DNA of 64,000 nt from Symsagittifera roscoffensis. Its lineage: Eukaryota; Xenacoelomorpha; Acoela; Convolutidae. Positions 29,753 through 39,803 of this stretch are shown here, piece by piece; position 1 is the first letter of the stretch, and each line of letters opens with the position of its first letter. Both the position numbers and the translations under genes were made by a program. The stretch lies in contig NC_087071.1 in assembly GCF_963678635.1 (NCBI RefSeq), forward strand, positions 20,151,613-20,215,612, given 5' to 3'. The notes beneath the pieces were generated by a model. That model was given only the letters and a program-made list of their open reading frames with translations. It was not told the DNA's origin and did no database searches.

Positions 29753-30287
29753 GTTCCGACTTTCGATACGAAAGTAACGGAATATTTGTGCTCGGGGTGG
29801 GTTTTTTTTCTTCAGACAAATTTCGACTTTTTAACTAGCCATTTTTGACAGAATTTTTTTAAGACATCATTCAAAAGGTATTGTTGTCTTGAGCTTAAAT
29901 TTGAAAAGATATTTTACCTGTGATCGTTTTTCGTAAAGTTATTAGGGTTTAAAGATTGCCAGTTTGACCAATTTGGGACAATTAACGCGCAATATAATTC
30001 GCGCTATTAACGCGTAAGCGAAATTTAATCCGTCTTACAAATCGTTCCAAATTGGTTGAACGAAGCTTATTTACCATAATTGATTTGTTACAAGGAACGA
30101 AATCTATCTTTTTGTACTTTATATGGCGTCTGGGGGGATAATTTTCATAAAAATTTTCAAATTAAAAAAAAAAATTTCATTTCATTTTATTTCATTTATT
30201 TTTTTTTATGTATTACTGCTGCTCAATAAACCTTACTGCAGCAGTCGGAACATTCAGGGCTTTGCCCTGATACGAGCAGTCTTGTTT
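29753..30287 (+). repeat. R1 interspersed repeat, copy 2 (reference copy, ~535 bp)
   Basis: Starts GTTCCGACTTTCGATACGAA and ends with AGTCGGAACATTCAGGGCTT...TGCCCTGATACGAGCAGTCTTGTTT. The near-terminal palindrome TCAGGGC-TTT-GCCCTGA is perfect here (7-bp stem). GTTCCGACT at the left and AGTCGGAAC near the right form short inverted repeats. Internal blocks include TTGGGACAATTAACGCGC and GCGTAAGCGAAATTTAATCC. There is no coding capacity. It is a non-autonomous element of uncertain class (MITE-like or Helitron/Helentron-like). Confidence 0.85.
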
Positions 30288-30353
30288 AGGCTTTATAATT
30301 TATAGCTACTTCGTACGATCTTTTGAAATTTGTTGTTGCAAAATTAAGTTCTG

Positions 30354-30795
30354 AAACAAGACACTGCTCATATACCAGGGCAAAGCCCTGATTGTTCCAA
30401 CTGTCCCTTAAATCTTATCGAATAGTCTTTGTGAAAAGAAAACATTGCAAACCTACACTTTGGACAATATCAAAGTGTAAACTTTTGAGTCGTACGAAAT
30501 TAATACACGAATTAGCTAGCCTCAATTCAATTTTGAACGACTTTGTTATGCGGGATAATTCTCCACGCATAAATTTTTCGCGATACGCTCTTACTGTTAG
30601 GAATCATTTCTCCAGAGCGCGCATAATTTAGTCCAGAACAGGGCCAATTTCGCAATTTCCAAACCCCCAGAACTCAATGTCTTCAATGGCTTAATGAATA
30701 TATTTTTGTTGAAAACTATTATTCCGATCGGCGAAAACTGACTGAATAAAAAACCACACCGAGCATAAAAGTTCCGTCTTCTTCGAAAGTCGGAG
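30354..30795 (-). repeat. R1 interspersed repeat, copy 3 (reverse orientation)
   Basis: Begins AAACAAGACACTGCTCATAT, palindrome CAGGGCAAAGCCCTG, and ends CTTCGAAAGTCGGAGC. It lies 66 bp from copy 2 in opposite orientation and belongs to the subfamily with GCGGGATAATTCTCCACGC. Confidence 0.85.
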
Positions 30796-31103
30796 CTATA
30801 CCAAACAAGTAAATGGTAAATGGTATTCAGTTTTTTTGCGCTCAGAGACGTCTGAAAACAGGTAGAAGTTGTCTAATGAAGATCTCCTAGACTGAGTTCC
30901 TTCAAGTGGTTATTTTTATAATTTATATTGATCAATGTGAACCTATACTGGAAACATTTTTTATGACTATTATTTCAAAAAATGAATTTTGAAACAGAAA
31001 ATCCATGTGTTGGTAAATTGAACTGAAGTGAAAGACAGGATAAATCTCAGAAATTAAAGACTTCAATAGTTTGTCAGTGAAACAGAAAGTTGTCCATGAA
31101 ACA

Positions 31104-31634
31104 AAACAAGACTGCTCGTATCAGGGCGAAGCCCTGAAGGTTCCGACTGCCTTTTAAGGTTTATCGAGCTGTAATAACATTAAAAATTTCAATGAAATAA
31201 AACAAAATGAAAATTTTTTTTCTTCTTAAATTTGAAATTTTTATGAAAATCATCCTCCCCACACGCCATATAAAGTACAAAAGGATAAATTTCGCTACTT
31301 GTAACAAAGCATTTATGGCAAATAAGCTTCTTTTAACCAATTTGGAACGGTTTCTAAGACGGATTAACTCTCCGCTTACGCGTGAATAAAGCGAAACATA
31401 TCGCGCGTTAATTGTCCCAAATTGGCCATAATGGCAATCTTTAAACCCTCATAACTTTACGAAAAATGATCACAGGTGAAATATCTTTTCAAATTTAAGC
31501 TCAAGACAACAATACCTTTTGAATGATATAAAAAGATTCTGTCAAAAATGGCTAGTTAAAAAGTCGAAATTTGTCTGAAAAAAAATCCACCGCGAGCACA
31601 AATATTCCGTTACTTTCGTATCGAAAGTCGGAAC
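31104..31634 (-). repeat. R1 interspersed repeat, copy 4 (reverse orientation)
   Basis: Begins AAACAAGACTGCTCGTATCA with palindrome TCAGGGCGAAGCCCTGA and ends TTTCGTATCGAAAGTCGGAAC. It is a close inverted partner of copy 2 (29753-30287); the two arms could pair over about 500 bp around a ~820-bp spacer. Confidence 0.88.
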
Positions 31635-31959
31635 AAAAATAAAATCATCAAATGATGCATTGAAATGAAGTGATACAACACAGAAAATGAAGACTTCAAA
31701 AGGTTGTTTTTAGTTCAATTTTTTTTCAACAAAATTGGTTTGGTTTTGATATATATAACAACTAAAAGAACAGTTGCCAGTCCAATAGCATATCAAATTT
31801 AAGTCACGGTGATTCTTCCAACTGAAGATCAACAAGACTTCAAATTTTTTTTTGTTGTTTTTGTCTAGATTGTTGAGAACAGATCAGTCAAAAGCCACCG
31901 CTATTGATGAAGCAAGGACTATTTGTGCTAAATTAGAACTAAGTTTGTTCTTCCACGCC

Positions 31960-32135
31960 GTTTGTTTGATAGCAAAACTCGAAAATGTATATTGAATGCA
32001 TGAATGCAAGATTTTTGCAAGAACCTTTATTGAATGCAAGATTTGTTTGATAGCAAAACTCGAAAATATACATTGAATGCAAGATTGCAAAATTTTTGCA
32101 AGAACCTTTATTGAATGCAAGATTATTTATTGAAT
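31960..32135 (+). repeat. Direct repeat, two ~80-bp copies plus partial copies
   Basis: TGTTTGATAGCAAAACTCGA occurs at about 31963 and 32045, each followed by AAAAT(G/A)TA(T/C)ATTGAATGCA and TTGCAAGAACCTTTATTGAA. Two further ATTGAATGCAAGAT copies follow at 32110-32140. Confidence 0.85.
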
Positions 32136-32637
32136 GCAAGATGATGGTTGTGAAAATTATGAAATAAGTTTCATTGAAAAAAAACAACCAAGAAATAAAA
32201 AATCTGAAATTTCGATTCCGCAAATGAAACCGAAGAAATAAAAAAATAATATAGTGGTTTTCAGTAAATTTTACAAAAAGACGTGGTTGAAAAATGAGGT
32301 TTGAATTGAACTTGACTGAAACTTGCTGTGTCGAATTATAAACCAACATTGAATTTTTGTGTTCTCAAGACAAGGATTCACTCTCAATTTCTCTCCAAAC
32401 TAACATTTACCAGGTTTTTCTCCGCCTGCTTCAATTATTACTTTTTATGCGAGGAATCAATTTCCAAATTCGTCAAGTTGCAAGCAACCTAACTCTCAAC
32501 TTTTTAGCATGAATTTGATTTAGAGCAGCTCTGATTATCGTCAACTTTTTTCCATGTCGAGAAAGATGTGAATAGAAAAACTAATATTAAAATTTTTTTA
32601 ATTGAAACTCAATCAAATGACCTATAGTTTGCTTTTT

Positions 32638-32867
32638 TTAGCATTGACAGAATCGTTTTGTTTTATTACCCTGGTCGTTCAAATTCATTACCAGTTTTTT
32701 GCGGTTTCGGATTTTTTCTAATTTTTGTTTTTGGTGCTCAACCATTAGTCGCGAAAGGTCCTCAAACATTTCATCAACTCCTGTTCCATCTTTGGCTGAT
32801 GTCATGTACCATTTATGGAATTTGTGCTCTTCGGAGACCGATTCAATGCTTCTTGTGTCGATTGTAC
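32638..32867 (-). CDS. Rab copy A exon 4: G5 motif and prenylated C-terminus
   Basis: After acceptor TGTTCACAG, two bases complete Gly; the frame reads TIDTRSIESVSEEHKFHKWY and MTSAKDGTGVDEMFEDLSRL and ends in ...RFCQC followed by TAA (32640-32638). TSAKD is the G5 motif. The final CQC fits CXC geranylgeranylation by Rab GGTase. The hypervariable tail is basic (KIRNRKK), as usual before a prenylated end. A continuation of the frame upstream of the acceptor is intron. Confidence 0.93.
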
Positions 32868-35191
32868 CTGTGAACATTGATGAGTTTAAAGAGAAACACT
32901 TATGAATTGGTAAATTTGCCGCTACATAAAAAAAATTGGAGATCATCCGATACCCACGAAGATCTGTGATTGTTGCCTAGGCGAAAACATAGCCAAAAAA
33001 GCGTACCTTCCATTGAATCGAAAAAATTGAACTTAACGCTTAAATATTTAGCTTTTATCTATGAGCTTTCGATCTCAAATGAGCCGAAAAACTAAATTTC
33101 CGGCTCAATTTGAGACAATTTTTGATAACCGTTTTTGTCCAATGCAAACCAGTTAGCAATAAATTCATCCAATTTTTAGCGCTCAAAATTTCTTGTACGA
33201 GTGTTTCATAAACTTTTGTCAGTCAAAACTCATATTTCACAAATGTGTCAATCAATATAATTTTTTGTCCGTCAAAACTTAGTTTTCAAGGCCGACTGAA
33301 TATTCAATTTTTCATCAATTTTTTTACGAAACATTCGAGTATCAAAAATACAGCAATCATTTGATACAGCAGTTTTTCTGCTATTTTTATTGTCAATTCA
33401 ATCAATTGATATGGAAAAAATTGAAAAAATCAAAACTTAAGGAAAGGATGTTTTCTTAACCACTTTTTCCAACCCAGATCATGTATACACTTTTTACCTT
33501 CAAAATTGTTAAAAATGTTTAGAGACTGAGTATTTTTTTTCCGCTTTTTTGCGTTTTTTATCAACCTGTGAACAAAATTCACTGGGCAAATTTTCTTAGT
33601 TTTTCTACCAATTTTTTTTAAAACAAAAATTAGACTTAAAGAAAAAAAAATTGAAAGCAAAATTTTATGTCTTTTAGGCTAAAAAAAACGCACTGGCCAA
33701 CATTTCTCAGAGCAAAAAAGACAAAAATAATGCCAAAAAAAATTGAATTGGTTTGATGTGGAATCTGGCCGTTTTTCGAATAACTTTGCAATGCTTGTTT
33801 TCATTTCCCCTTTTTGTTTTGACGCAAAACTCCCATTTGAATAAGGAAATGTGCGGCTCGTCCTATATTGAAGCTTCACTATTAAAAAAAGAGTGTAAGC
33901 TAAACTTTTTCGAGTTTCAATAAGTTTTCCAAATAAATTTTCAGATCTCCAAAGCTAAGTATCTTAATGATTTATGGGAAGAGCTGACTTGTGAAAAAAA
34001 CATCCGAGAGCTTGCCGGAAAACGATATTGTAGTTAAACTATTAATCGAAAATCTCGGTAGATATTTTAGATGCTTTTAACTTTTCAAATGTTAGTGATT
34101 TGAAATTTTTTAAAAATTTTTTCACTGGAATCCTTAATTGCCAGCAAAGTTTCCTCAAATTTTGTAAACCATTTTCGATTTCTTTTTTTCTTTGTTTTTT
34201 CACTGCTATTGAAAGAATGGGGTGGAATTTTGGCGGAAGCTTGAATTAATTTAGTTGTCAATTTGAAAACTTTAATGCAAGTTCGCCCCTTGAGTTATGA
34301 TTTTGATTCCAAAAAGTGATTTGAAAAAAATTTACTTAGAGTCAAGAAAATTGGCTCAAAAATTGGCTCAAAAATTGGCTGAAAAAAGTTTACTTAGAGT
34401 CAAGAAAATTGGCTCAAAAATTGGCTTAGAGTCAAAACAAAAGTTAAAAAAAAAACAGACAAAAAGTTTTTGTGGAAAGAAACGTTTAATCTATACCCAA
34501 ACCTATGTTGCTAGATCCTTTCCGAATGCTTTTATAGCAACTAGATACCTTTGATTTTTGAACTATTTTGGGAAAATTTGGATTTCCTGGCCGCAATTTG
34601 GTGAAAAGAATGTTCATGACAATGCAAGCTGAGTTCGCACTTTTTCAATGACGAACTAAACACTATTTGTTTTTTTTTTGTAACACAAAGTTAGCTATAT
34701 TGTTGCGTTTCATAGCATTTTCTGGAGTAAAGGCAAAATCTTCAACTTACCATGAAAATTGAGTAATTGGTTATGTTAAAAAAGCTCAGACCTGTTTGAT
34801 ACCCTCATTTTTAGTTCGCCTCAAGCTCCTGCATAAAATAGATTCAAAACTAAACCTTAAAAATTATCGTACAAATGATCAGTTAACTGGTCATAGCACC
34901 AATTAAAAAGACTGAATTGAGGTTAGTTTCAACCTAACCTCGCTTTTATTAGTATAACTAGCAAATTTTATGAGACCAGAAAATTAGTTGTAGGATTGGA
35001 GTTGTTTGGGAATTAATCTAACTAGTTGTAAGAACCTATCCTGTCAAAATTAGATAAGTTGACGAACAGACGGAGTCTTTTATCAAAAAATAAGACTTTT
35101 GGCTCTGTGTCACTATCCAGCAATTGACGCATGTTATAACGAACATTTATTGTGATGAAAAAGCAATTGGGTGGAATTTGATTTGCTTTAC
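32868..35191 (-). other. Rab copy A intron 3
   Basis: AT-rich intron. It contains a small duplication at 34331-34440 (listed) and nothing else recognised. Frames at 33430-33879 on the - strand are lysine/phenylalanine-rich low-complexity sequence. Confidence 0.6.
34331..34440 (+). repeat. 57-bp direct duplication with internal 14-bp repeats
   Basis: TTTACTTAGAGTCAAGAAAA then TTGGCTCAAAAATTGGCT occurs at 34331 and 34388. The inner AAAATTGGCTC unit repeats about six times. It makes a short open frame of repeated LAQK residues with no meaning. Confidence 0.85.
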
Positions 35192-35304
35192 CTAAGTCAC
35201 TCTTTGTTCCAACAAGAACGCATGGAAGGTCATCGTCCAGAACAGATAAAGACATTTTGCGCCACTCTGACAAACTGTTCATAGAGCCGTCCATCCCAGC
35301 CAAA
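35192..35304 (-). CDS. Rab copy A exon 3: G4 motif
   Basis: After a strong acceptor (TTTTTTTTCAG) one base completes Ser, then LAGMDGSMNSLSEWRKMSLS and VLDDDLPCVLVGTKSDL, with one base left before GTAAAG. VLVGTKSDL is the G4 (N/T-KxD) guanine-specificity motif on strand beta5. It is 113 nt, exactly the length of the homologous exon in copy B (61677-61789). Confidence 0.92.
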
Positions 35305-36738
35305 CTGAAAAAAAATCATCACAACTTATTTTTTTGATAAGACCTTGATAATATGTTTCACTAACGTTTGACTTAACTGCGAATTTAAAAAAGAAATTAA
35401 AGTGTCCAAAAAGTCATTTTGGCGATCCGGTGGTATTTGGCATTGCGGCGATCCGGTAGCGATGGTGTTCAGTAAACTAGGCAAAAGTATATTATGCTAC
35501 TATGAAAGAGGTGACATTAGCAAAAAAAAATTAAGAAAAAGTGTATTATTTCAGTTTTATAACTTAATTTGATAATTGACGCGCAGGGGATTTAGGGGTG
35601 GGTCTGTTTGGACGCCCCCCCTTTAGAAAATTAACCCATGACTAACCAAAAGATTCCCTTTGGTATTATTTTCACTGACCGACCTTTAGTTTTTTTAAAC
35701 TCCTTCTGCGCCAATATTAGCAATTTTTCAGGAGAGAGCGAGCGCCAAAATACAAGATTTTTTTTTGTGGTCAAAGCGTTTTTATAAGTGCTTAAAAAGG
35801 TATTTTTGCCTGTTTGTATCAAAACTTGACTGCTGTGCAGAAAGTTTGGTCAAAATAGACAACAAATGCGAACTTCAAAATAATCTGACTTTTTACATCG
35901 TCATCAAACGCTTATAGAGTATTGATTCATCTCAATCCTCAAACACTGAAGCATTTTTTGAGATTGAAGCTGGAGTATTGAAAAAACGAGAAGTCATCGA
36001 GATGTCAAAAGCGAAACAAAAAAGGGCAGAGCTTCTTCTCGGATAAAAAGCTAGGTTATGATGTGTATCAGGAAGGTTAGGATAAAAAACTTACCTAAAG
36101 TTTGAGATGGAATACTTATGATCTGATACAATAATAATTGCGTCATCGATTATATTTTTATATTAGTTCGAGCTGAATAAACTGCCAAACCGTTTCAATC
36201 AGGGGCGGATTTAGAGAGGGGAGGGGGTGGAACCTTCCTCAGGGATTTGACCCCTGCCGACCCAAAAAGTCCCCCCGTTGTAACTAAATATCCACTTTTG
36301 GCTGAGGGACCCAAAATTTTTACCAAAAGCGCTTTGGGCGCCAATATATACTAATTTTTAGGGGGGACCGCCCCCTCCCCTCGAGAAAATCCTAGATCCG
36401 CCCCTGGTTTCAATCACGGTTGATTTCCATAATCTCAATCAACTGTATCACTGAAATCTATGCTTTTTTGTCGTATGCACTTGAAAATTAACAAACATGG
36501 GAGCGTCTGAACGAACTGGACATTCATACCTAATGAAACAATACGTTTTAAAGCTTTTTTGTTACTGGTACGTATCGACAAACTACCAGGCTTTTCTATC
36601 CCTGCAAAAATCATAATCATAAGAATCTTGCGTCGCACCATTCCGCAAAAGTTTTTTTGTCTCTGAAACTATCATTCCAACAAAGCCATGATTTGGTTAC
36701 CTTAAGTGGATTATTGTCTAAATAGATTTCATTATAAC
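35305..36738 (-). other. Rab copy A intron 2
   Basis: Contains the hAT-like MITE (36200-36406). The part 35690-36060 is homologous by eye to 62390-63260 in copy B intron 2: shared blocks include AAACTC.TTC.GCGCCA and TATAGAGTATTGATTC..CTCAATCCTCAAACA. This supports duplication of the whole gene rather than of exons only. Confidence 0.65.
36200..36406. mobile_element. 207-bp hAT-like MITE with exact 8-bp target duplication
   Basis: The left end CAGGGGCGGATTTAGAGAGG and the right end CCTAGATCCGCCCCTG are inverted repeats of the CAGGGGCGGAT type common in hAT MITEs. The flanks carry the exact 8-bp duplication GTTTCAAT (36192-36199 and 36407-36414). A G-rich then C-rich subterminal pair extends the inverted repeat. 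It has no coding capacity. It sits in copy A intron 2; no counterpart is seen in the copy B intron, which suggests insertion after the duplication. Confidence 0.95.
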
Positions 36739-36916
36739 CTGAACGTGATTATAACTCCACTTGCATCTTTGAAAAAGTTCCTGGTGACCGATTTATTTGA
36801 CCTGTATTGGCCAGCTATGTCCCAAATCTGAAGTTGAATATTCTCTCCGTCGATGCACAACGACTTGCTTGTAAAATCCGCCCCAACTGTCATCTTGTAT
36901 CTGTCAGTGAACACAT
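36739..36916 (-). CDS. Rab copy A exon 2: switch I and switch II
   Basis: After acceptor TTGTTCAG, two bases complete Asn, then VFTDRYKMTVGADFTSKSLC and IDGENIQLQIWDIAGQYRSN, ending FFKDASGVIITF with two bases left over before GTTATA. Switch I Thr (in MTVGADF) and the catalytic Gln of WDIAGQ are present. The residue after Gln is Tyr instead of the almost invariant Glu, and the rest of switch II (RSNKSVTRNFF) departs from the family norm, so effector or regulator binding may differ. Confidence 0.9.
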
Positions 36917-37599
36917 CTGAACAAAACGAACGAAGTGAACACACTTGTACGGGCGTGTTTGTTGTTTTTTCAGCCAAGTTTTGAAAATTGTTCACGCTCA
37001 AACTTGAAATCTCACATTTTGGCTTTTGATTTATTTGTAATTTTGTGATTTAATTTTTGTTGCTAAATGAAAAACTATTTAAACTTTCCATTATCAACTC
37101 TATAATTTTTGCAAAAAAACGTGATTTATATTAAGTTTTGAAAAAGGGTTTTTAATTTGCAAATATTCCTGCCGAACAAACACATTATCCATTGGTCTAT
37201 ACTTTTCATTCTGTTTGCTGCGATATAATACGTAAATGAAAAAAGATCAAATGGACCTTTTAATGTTAATGTTTAATGTCAGAGGAATAAGATTAGTAGC
37301 ATTCAAAACATCAGATCTACAGGCAAAAAGTTGAACCCTGTTTTCAGACTGCTAATCTATTGATGATTTTTCTTGCTGATGAAAACATGCAGCGAGGATA
37401 AACGGAAACATTGCCAATAAATGTTATTCAAACCAATGCCTTTGTAATCTTTGGGGTTCTAACATGACAGATTGGTCCTTCAAAAAATAATTATGATATA
37501 CAGGTAGGTCCCGCATGCAAATCGGATTTATTAAATTTAGAACTTGAGAAACATGCTGAATTATAATTGCAAACTATGAGTCAGAAATTTTTTAGCTTA

Positions 37600-38520
37600 A
37601 TAATTGTAACCACTATATAATTTATTCCAAGAAATAGGCTCGCTTCATTTTTTTCTCTAATTTGACAACTGAAATTGTGTTTATTTTTTTTTTCAATTTA
37701 AAACAGAGTTTTTGGCATTTTTTTTGAATTTTCCACCTTTCAATAGTGAGGGAGAGATTTTACGAAATAACGAAACAAATTTATTTGTAGATATACTGCG
37801 ACATCCTTCTGAATGGTGAAATCACATTTATAAAACGATGTGAGAGCTCTAGTTGCCTTATTCTCAAGGAACCGCTCTATCATAGTAGTATCAGTTCTTG
37901 TATCTCTTGTAATTTTTGACCTTCAAACTACCACTTTTTTCAGTTCATTAATGTTCATAGCAAAAAAAAATATTCGAAGGCATAAAAATAAATCGATATT
38001 TGCTTTTAAGAAGAAGAATTCTTACAATTCTTTCAGACAAAAGAAAAAGTAGTGATGTTAGGCAAAAAATAAAATGATCTTGAAAATAGTAGTGCATTTT
38101 TTAAAAGAACTTATCAGATTTAAAAATGTAATCACCATATTTTTTATATCAAGAAATGAGCTCGCTTAATTTCAATTTACGATTTAACAACCATAATTGG
38201 GTTAACTTATCCTTAATCAAAATCAATTTGGTGGTTTTTTTGTAACATCGACCATACAATGGTGAGGGGAAAATTTTACGAACCAGCGGAACCTACATTG
38301 CTTGAAGATAAACTTCGACATCTTTCCGAACGAAAATGTTGTATTTATAAAACTATTTGAGCGCTCTAGTTGTTTTTTTTTCAAGGGACCTGGTTACTTT
38401 CAAAGGACCACTCTATCATACTAGTACCATCTCTGTTACCTTTTGTTATCTTTTGACATTGGAGCTACCCACGCTTTTCATTTCAATAAAGCTCATTGCA
38501 ATAAAAAGTTTTAGAAAACA
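37600..38520 (+). repeat. Diverged ~500-bp tandem duplication in Rab intron 1
   Basis: Two copies, about 37600-38060 and 38128-38520, share in order: ATCAAGAAATGAGCTCGCTT (first copy CCAAGAAATAGGCTCGCTTC), GTGAGGG.A.A.TTTTACGAA, GACATC.TTC..AA, ATTTATAAAAC, GAGCGCTCTAGTTG / GAGAGCTCTAGTTG, CTCTATCATA.TAGTA. Divergence is substantial, so the duplication is old. Confidence 0.75.
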
Positions 38521-39046
38521 AAGGTATTAAGCTGATATGTAATCAGCAAACTTGATGTTTAAACAAAAAAGATGCAAAGGTCTTAATTTTATTAATATAG
38601 ATTCGTTAGCAATAAAACCCAACCAAAATCAAAACCGTTTTTTTTTTATTTTGAGGTTGTAACATAATTTTAACATCGATTAATGTTTTTAAGTGGAGCT
38701 AAAATAAAGTTAGAGTGATTTACCCGCCATAAGTGTGAAAATCGTTTTTGTAAAATGTTGAAATTTTTGTACAGTTTGTCCTCTAAGGCAGCTCTAGAGG
38801 TTTGTCCCTAAAATTATATTATGTTTTTTTGCTATTCTTCTCTAACAATTTTTTCTTAGATCAGTTGGAAATCATTGAAGCAGAATATTCTAATTTGTCA
38901 GCAAATATTCACTAAAACATTCTCAATACGCAAAAACTACTGATTTACTATACTACTCGTGTGAATGTAAGCCCAGCGGAGCTACTTTTCAATGCCATGT
39001 ACGGAATTAACAGCAGTACTCACAAAATTGCTAGCATGTTATTGAT

Positions 39047-39557
39047 CCGACTTTCGAAGAAAACGGAATATTGATCTTGGCGTGGTTTTTTTATTCAGTC
39101 AATTTTTGGCGATCAAAATAATAGTCTCATCAAAAATTTTTTATGCCCCATTGAAGATATCGTTTTCCAGAAATCAAATTCAAAAAGTTATTTTTTCTCC
39201 GATCTTTTTTGCAACGTTTTGAAAGTTTGAAAATTGCCAATTTGGCCATGTTCTTGGCTAATTTATGCGCACTTCGTAATTTTTATCCATAATCTTGAAA
39301 ACGTAACGCGATTTTTTTGTGCATGGCGAATTATCCCGCACAACACAATCGTTCCACCAAATTGAATAAATGCTAGCTAACTGGTCGTTATAATTTCTTA
39401 CCTCAAAATTTTTTGTTGATGTTGTCTAAACTTTATAGTTTTTCAATATTTTCTTTTCCCAAAAAAAACTCGATTAGGATCAGGGTTATCAGGGGATTTG
39501 GATTAGGGGGCTATCGAAACCTTCAGGGTTTCGCCCTGATATACGATCAGTCTTGTT
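39047..39557 (+). repeat. R1 interspersed repeat, copy 5
   Basis: Starts CCGACTTTCGAAGAAAACGG and ends AACCTTCAGGGTTTCGCCCT then GATATACGATCAGTCTTGTTT. The palindrome is TCAGGG-TTTC-GCCCTGA, with one mismatch. It interrupts the segment homologous to the region of pseudo-exon C, so it inserted after that duplication. Confidence 0.85.
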
Positions 39558-39721
39558 TGCTTTTATTTTTGACGAAAGTTGCATTAGTTTATTTAATATA
39601 CTGTTCCAATTCATCAAAATTAACTCGGAATTTGTTGTGAAGCAGCGTAATACACGTTAAGTTTCACAAATTTAACAGTATAACAATCTATATGAAAAAA
39701 AATAAGGTGAAAATTGCTCAC

Positions 39722-39803
39722 TGTCTATGAATCTGTTGACAAGACAAGTTTTCCCAGTTTGCATGTCGCCTCCAATGGCAATTTTTAACTCACGTGAAGT
39801 CAT
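39722..39803 (-). CDS. Rab copy A exon 1: start codon and P-loop
   Basis: ATG at 39803-39801. The 27 codons read MTSRELKIAIGGDMQTGKTC and LVNRFID, then one base (A) before the donor GTGAGC. The P-loop is GGDMQTGKT: the G-x4-GK-T pattern is intact, with unusual residues in the middle (family norm is GDSGVGKS/T). The Met is the only one near, and length before the P-loop (10 residues) is normal for a short-N-terminus Rab. Confidence 0.9.

Larger units (their letters stand above)
36917..39721 (-). other. Rab copy A intron 1
   Basis: Contains a local ~500-bp tandem duplication (37600-38520) and R1 copy 5 (39047-39557). The segment near 38870-39000 is homologous to 57240-57375 beside pseudo-exon C. 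Confidence 0.6.
32638..39803 (-). other. Rab GTPase copy A, complete four-exon gene antisense in dynein intron
   Basis: Exons 39803-39722, 36916-36739, 35304-35192 and 32867-32638 join in consistent phase to 603 nt: 200 residues plus stop. All five G motifs are present (G1 GGDMQTGKT, G2 Thr in MTVGADF, G3 WDIAGQ, G4 TKSD, G5 TSAK), and the C-terminus is CQC, a CXC double-prenylation signal. WDIAGQ together with FHKWYMTSAKD resembles Rab32/38/29-type GTPases (lysosome-related organelles), but the sequence is divergent and the subfamily is tentative. Introns are 2.8, 1.4 and 2.3 kb. The gene lies wholly inside the 33 kb dynein intron on the opposite strand. Related copies B and C lie at 57-62 kb. 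Confidence 0.9.

Noticed and set aside
32141-32165. Possible dynein micro-exon reading MMVVKI in the 33 kb intron
   Set aside because: It resembles the expected MM..IE motif, but a stop codon (TAA) comes before any donor site and the sequence is part of a local direct repeat.
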